NCBI RefSeq assembly: GCF_003045775.1
Contig: NZ_PXNS01000012.1
Coordinates: 38,782-102,781 of the forward strand
Source of the DNA: Halomonas litopenaei
GTDB taxonomy: Bacteria > Pseudomonadota > Gammaproteobacteria > Pseudomonadales > Halomonadaceae
Direction: 5' to 3'
Length of the DNA: 64,000 bases
The translations under genes were made by a program, and so were the position numbers. Below are positions 62,294 to 64,000 of the stretch, one piece after another (position 1 is the first letter of the stretch; each line of letters begins with the position of its first letter). The notes beneath the pieces are model-generated. The model saw only the letters and a program-made list of their open reading frames with translations, was not told the DNA's origin and searched no databases.

Positions 62294-62884
62294 ATGAGCG
62301 AGAATATCCAGATCACCGACAGCGCACAGGACTACCTGGCGGAGCTGCTCGAGAAGCAGAACGTCGAAGGTATCGCGGTGCGGATCTTCATCACCCAGCC
62401 GGGCACGCCCTACGCCGAGACCTGCCTGGCGTACTGCCGGCCGGGCGAGGAAGAGCCCAGCGACGAGCGCCTGGAGCTTTCCAAGATCGCCGTCTATCTC
62501 GACGCCAACAGCATTCCGTTCCTGGAAGAGGCGGTGGTCGACTTCAACGCCGACCGCATGGGCGGCCAGCTGACCATCAAGGCGCCCAACGCCAAGATGC
62601 CCAAGGTCAACGCCGACAGCCCGCTCGAGGATCGCATCAACTACATCCTCTACAGCGAGATCAACCCGGGCCTGGCGGCCCACGGTGGCGAGATCAAGCT
62701 GATGCAGCTGACCGACGACCAGGTGGCGGTGCTGGCCTTCGGCGGCGGCTGTCAGGGCTGCGCCGCGGTGGACCTGACCCTCAAGGAAGGCGTCGAGAAG
62801 ACGCTGATGGAGCGCATCCCGGAACTCGCCGGCATCCGCGACGTCACCGACCACACCGACACCACCAACGCCTACTACCGTTGA
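62294..62884 (+). CDS. nfuA: Fe-S biogenesis protein NfuA
   Basis: Carrier that delivers 4Fe-4S clusters to target proteins, important under oxidative stress or iron limitation. 196 residues. The N-terminal degenerate A-type domain (ITDSAQDYLAELLEKQNVEG) lacks the scaffold cysteines, as normal for NfuA. The C-terminal Nfu domain has the cluster motif GGGCQGCAAVDLTLKEGVE (CxxC). A GAGAG ribosome-binding site precedes ATG 62294. An IscR-type operator lies upstream and a palindromic terminator downstream. Confidence 0.96.
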   Translation: MSENIQITDSAQDYLAELLEKQNVEGIAVRIFITQPGTPYAETCLAYCRPGEEEPSDERLELSKIAVYLDANSIPFLEEAVVDFNADRMGGQLTIKAPNAKMPKVNADSPLEDRINYILYSEINPGLAAHGGEIKLMQLTDDQVAVLAFGGGCQGCAAVDLTLKEGVEKTLMERIPELAGIRDVTDHTDTTNAYYR

Positions 62885-62941
62885 CGTTCAACCGGCCGAC
62901 TGGCGCACTGAGGTTCCGCCCTCAGGATCAAAGGTGAATCA

Positions 62942-62969
62942 ACAACGCCGCTCCATGGAGCGGCGTTGT
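62942..62969 (+). terminator. Terminator-like palindrome after nfuA
   Basis: A perfect 28-bp palindrome with 14-base arms ACAACGCCGCTCCA and TGGAGCGGCGTTGT, 57 bases after the nfuA stop. It is followed by GGTGTTTGGG, only mildly T-rich. It may act in both directions. Confidence 0.6.
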
Positions 62970-63034
62970 GGTGTTTGGGTAAACCATTAGGGGTAGGGGC
63001 GCGCGAGACTGGTTGGGGAGCGACAGGCACCCCC

Positions 63035-63155
63035 CCCTGTCGAGCCGGTGTCTGCGATCAGCCATCCACGGAAGTCATAGCGGAACTGCCGGCGGTCGCT
63101 GTTCTGGTTGGTTAGCGCCGAGAGCCGCAGCAGGCGGTCGTAGTGGTAGCTCGAA
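63035..63155 (-). pseudogene. Possible Rhs-repeat remnant
   Basis: On the minus strand a frame reads YHYDRLLRLSALTNQ and RRQFRYDFRGWLIADT, which resembles Rhs/YD repeats (YxYDxxGRLxxL, xFRYDxxGxL). There is no start codon or family context on either side within the frame, so it looks like a displaced fragment of an Rhs core. Moderate to low confidence; the similarity is from motif reading only. Confidence 0.45.
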
Positions 63156-63342
63156 TATAAATAATAAGAGCTGGACCATGGGGGCACGGCGTTCGGTCGG
63201 CTCGCCCTTGCCGCTTGTCGTTGTGAAGAGTCGATAGTGCTGGTTGGTAGGGGCGTGACCTCCCGAAACTTTATATGGCGAACTCCACATCCAGCATCGA
63301 AGAGCCGGATGTTTTCTGCATCCAAGAGTTTGAGAAAGCCAC

Positions 63343-63816
63343 TTACCCTGAATACATGGATTCAATCATTATTCTAAGATGTTTGCTTCCAGGTTCTTCT
63401 CCCCATGACTCCATTAGCTCTGAAGATAATTTGTCGCAATGTGCTATTACATCTTTTCCAGAAACTTTATTCCCACACAAAGTTGAAGCACCACCAAATA
63501 TGCTAGAGATTTCATCGACTAGAGCACCAAGTTGTCCTATATATTTAGAGTCTAATGTTGCCAGTGGGTATTCAAGTTCAATTTTGTCGATCGGATCTTG
63601 TGCGTCCACAAGTTTTCCGGAAAGAAAAAGCTTTAGCTGTATGATTGTTTCAGATTGCCACGCAGGGGCTTTCTCTTTCCGATAAAAACTATAAGTGTCA
63701 TAATTTAAGTTTGCTCCGGCGGTCTTAAGGATTCTGTTTGACTCACCAGGGGAGTACACCCTAGGTAAGTCAATAATTACGGACACTGTCTGATGAAATT
63801 CATCGTTATTATTCAT
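63343..63816 (-). CDS. Putative immunity protein of an Rhs/polymorphic toxin locus
   Basis: 157 residues; no recognised domain. It is markedly AT-rich compared with the rest of the window, a usual sign of transferred immunity genes. It starts 39 bases after the stop of an Rhs coding fragment on the same strand, with AGGA 6 bases before the ATG. The protein is soluble and acidic (VSVIIDLPRVYSPGESNRIL, IDKIELEYPLATLDSKYIG, IFGGASTLCGNKVSGKDVIA). The immunity role is inferred only from position and composition. Confidence 0.65.
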   Translation of the reverse strand: MNNNDEFHQTVSVIIDLPRVYSPGESNRILKTAGANLNYDTYSFYRKEKAPAWQSETIIQLKLFLSGKLVDAQDPIDKIELEYPLATLDSKYIGQLGALVDEISSIFGGASTLCGNKVSGKDVIAHCDKLSSELMESWGEEPGSKHLRIMIESMYSG

Positions 63817-63855
63817 AGGATTCCTTTTGTGGTAGGTACTGTGTGCCTGAATGCA

Positions 63856-64000
63856 TCAACCGCACCATGCCGAGCTGCCCTGGTGACGGCGCACTTCGCG
63901 ATGCAGGTCGTCGCGCTCGAAGGCCATCAGCTGGCGCTGGTCCAGGGTCATGGCGTGGACATGGCCGGAGCCATAGCGCAGCCAGGCCAGGGTCTGGCCG
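63856..64000 (-). CDS. Rhs family protein, C-terminal part visible at window edge
   Basis: Open frame entering from the right edge. It reads GQTLAWLRYGSGHVHAM, TLDQRQLMAFERDDLHREV and RRHQGSSAWCG, then stops at 63856-63858. The WLRYGSGHVH and AFERDDLHRE blocks are characteristic of the Rhs core. Normal Rhs proteins continue with many further YD repeats, a DPxGL motif and a variable toxin tip, so here the core is cut short shortly after HREV. The remaining 5' part lies outside the window. Confidence 0.7.
   Translation of the reverse strand, partial: GQTLAWLRYGSGHVHAMTLDQRQLMAFERDDLHREVRRHQGSSAWCG

Overview
The window is 64 kb of a high-GC bacterial chromosome with dense, mostly short-spaced genes. 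Gene content and order (yejABEF; mltD-gloB-methyltransferase-rnhA-dnaQ; yccA with tusDCB/tusE; cysI with a DUF934 gene; metH; nfuA; DUF1244, DUF2069, SmrA) point to a gammaproteobacterium. The proteins look most like Halomonadaceae (Halomonas-type). That placement is inference from protein and synteny resemblance; no rRNA gene is present to settle it.

Layout. 1-6.7 kb: YejF/E/B/A peptide (microcin C-type) ABC importer and an MltD-like transglycosylase. 6.7-10.5 kb: gloB, a small methyltransferase, rnhA, dnaQ, nudC. 10.5-21.8 kb: SCP2 protein, sohB, an ArsR-type regulator, a roughly 850-bp leader region with repeats and a preQ1-I-like riboswitch ahead of the queuosine-precursor transporter yhhQ, a YbfF-type hydrolase, an NMT1/THI5-like binding protein, a K+/H+ antiporter, an outer-membrane protein, gdhA and an M48 lipoprotein protease. 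22-26.8 kb: small unknown ORF, arylsulfatase, MFS transporter, tRNA-Ser(UGA). 27-32.3 kb: yccA, tusDCB and tusE (tRNA 2-thiouridine sulfur relay), acpH, moeA, moaB, DUF1244. 32.4-42.2 kb: a complete respiratory formate dehydrogenase locus (fdhC, fdhB, fdhA, Tat-signal peptide gene, TorD-like chaperone, large ferredoxin, DUF3306, DUF3305) divergent from fdhD; the neighbouring moeA/moaB serve the molybdenum cofactor this enzyme needs. 42.3-47.2 kb: XRE-cupin regulator, AcuC-type deacetylase and a Pat/YfiQ-type protein acyltransferase, a likely reversible lysine-acetylation module. 47.3-53 kb: pdxH, cytochrome b561, cytochrome c', DUF2069, wrbA, an ArsC-like reductase, a gamma-glutamylcyclotransferase-like protein, smrA and an unknown. 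53-62.9 kb: AraC regulator, DUF934, cysI, MATE exporter, metH, nfuA with an IscR-type operator. 62.9-64 kb: Rhs fragments around an AT-rich putative immunity gene.

The most interesting non-coding signals are: (i) the preQ1-I-like pseudoknot at 13319-13351; (ii) a family of about 145-160 bp MITE-like elements at 21.8, 30.1 and 42.2 kb. Each of these lies between convergent genes and supplies the TAG stop codon of the plus-strand gene; one copy is reduced to its two ends; (iii) a 71-bp tandem duplication across the DUF3305/DUF3306 junction that created a 24-codon coupled mini-ORF; (iv) a 31-bp tandem array copied from the 3' end of the NMT1-like gene; and (v) the Rhs/immunity locus at the right edge. 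No CRISPR array, prophage or intact insertion sequence was seen.
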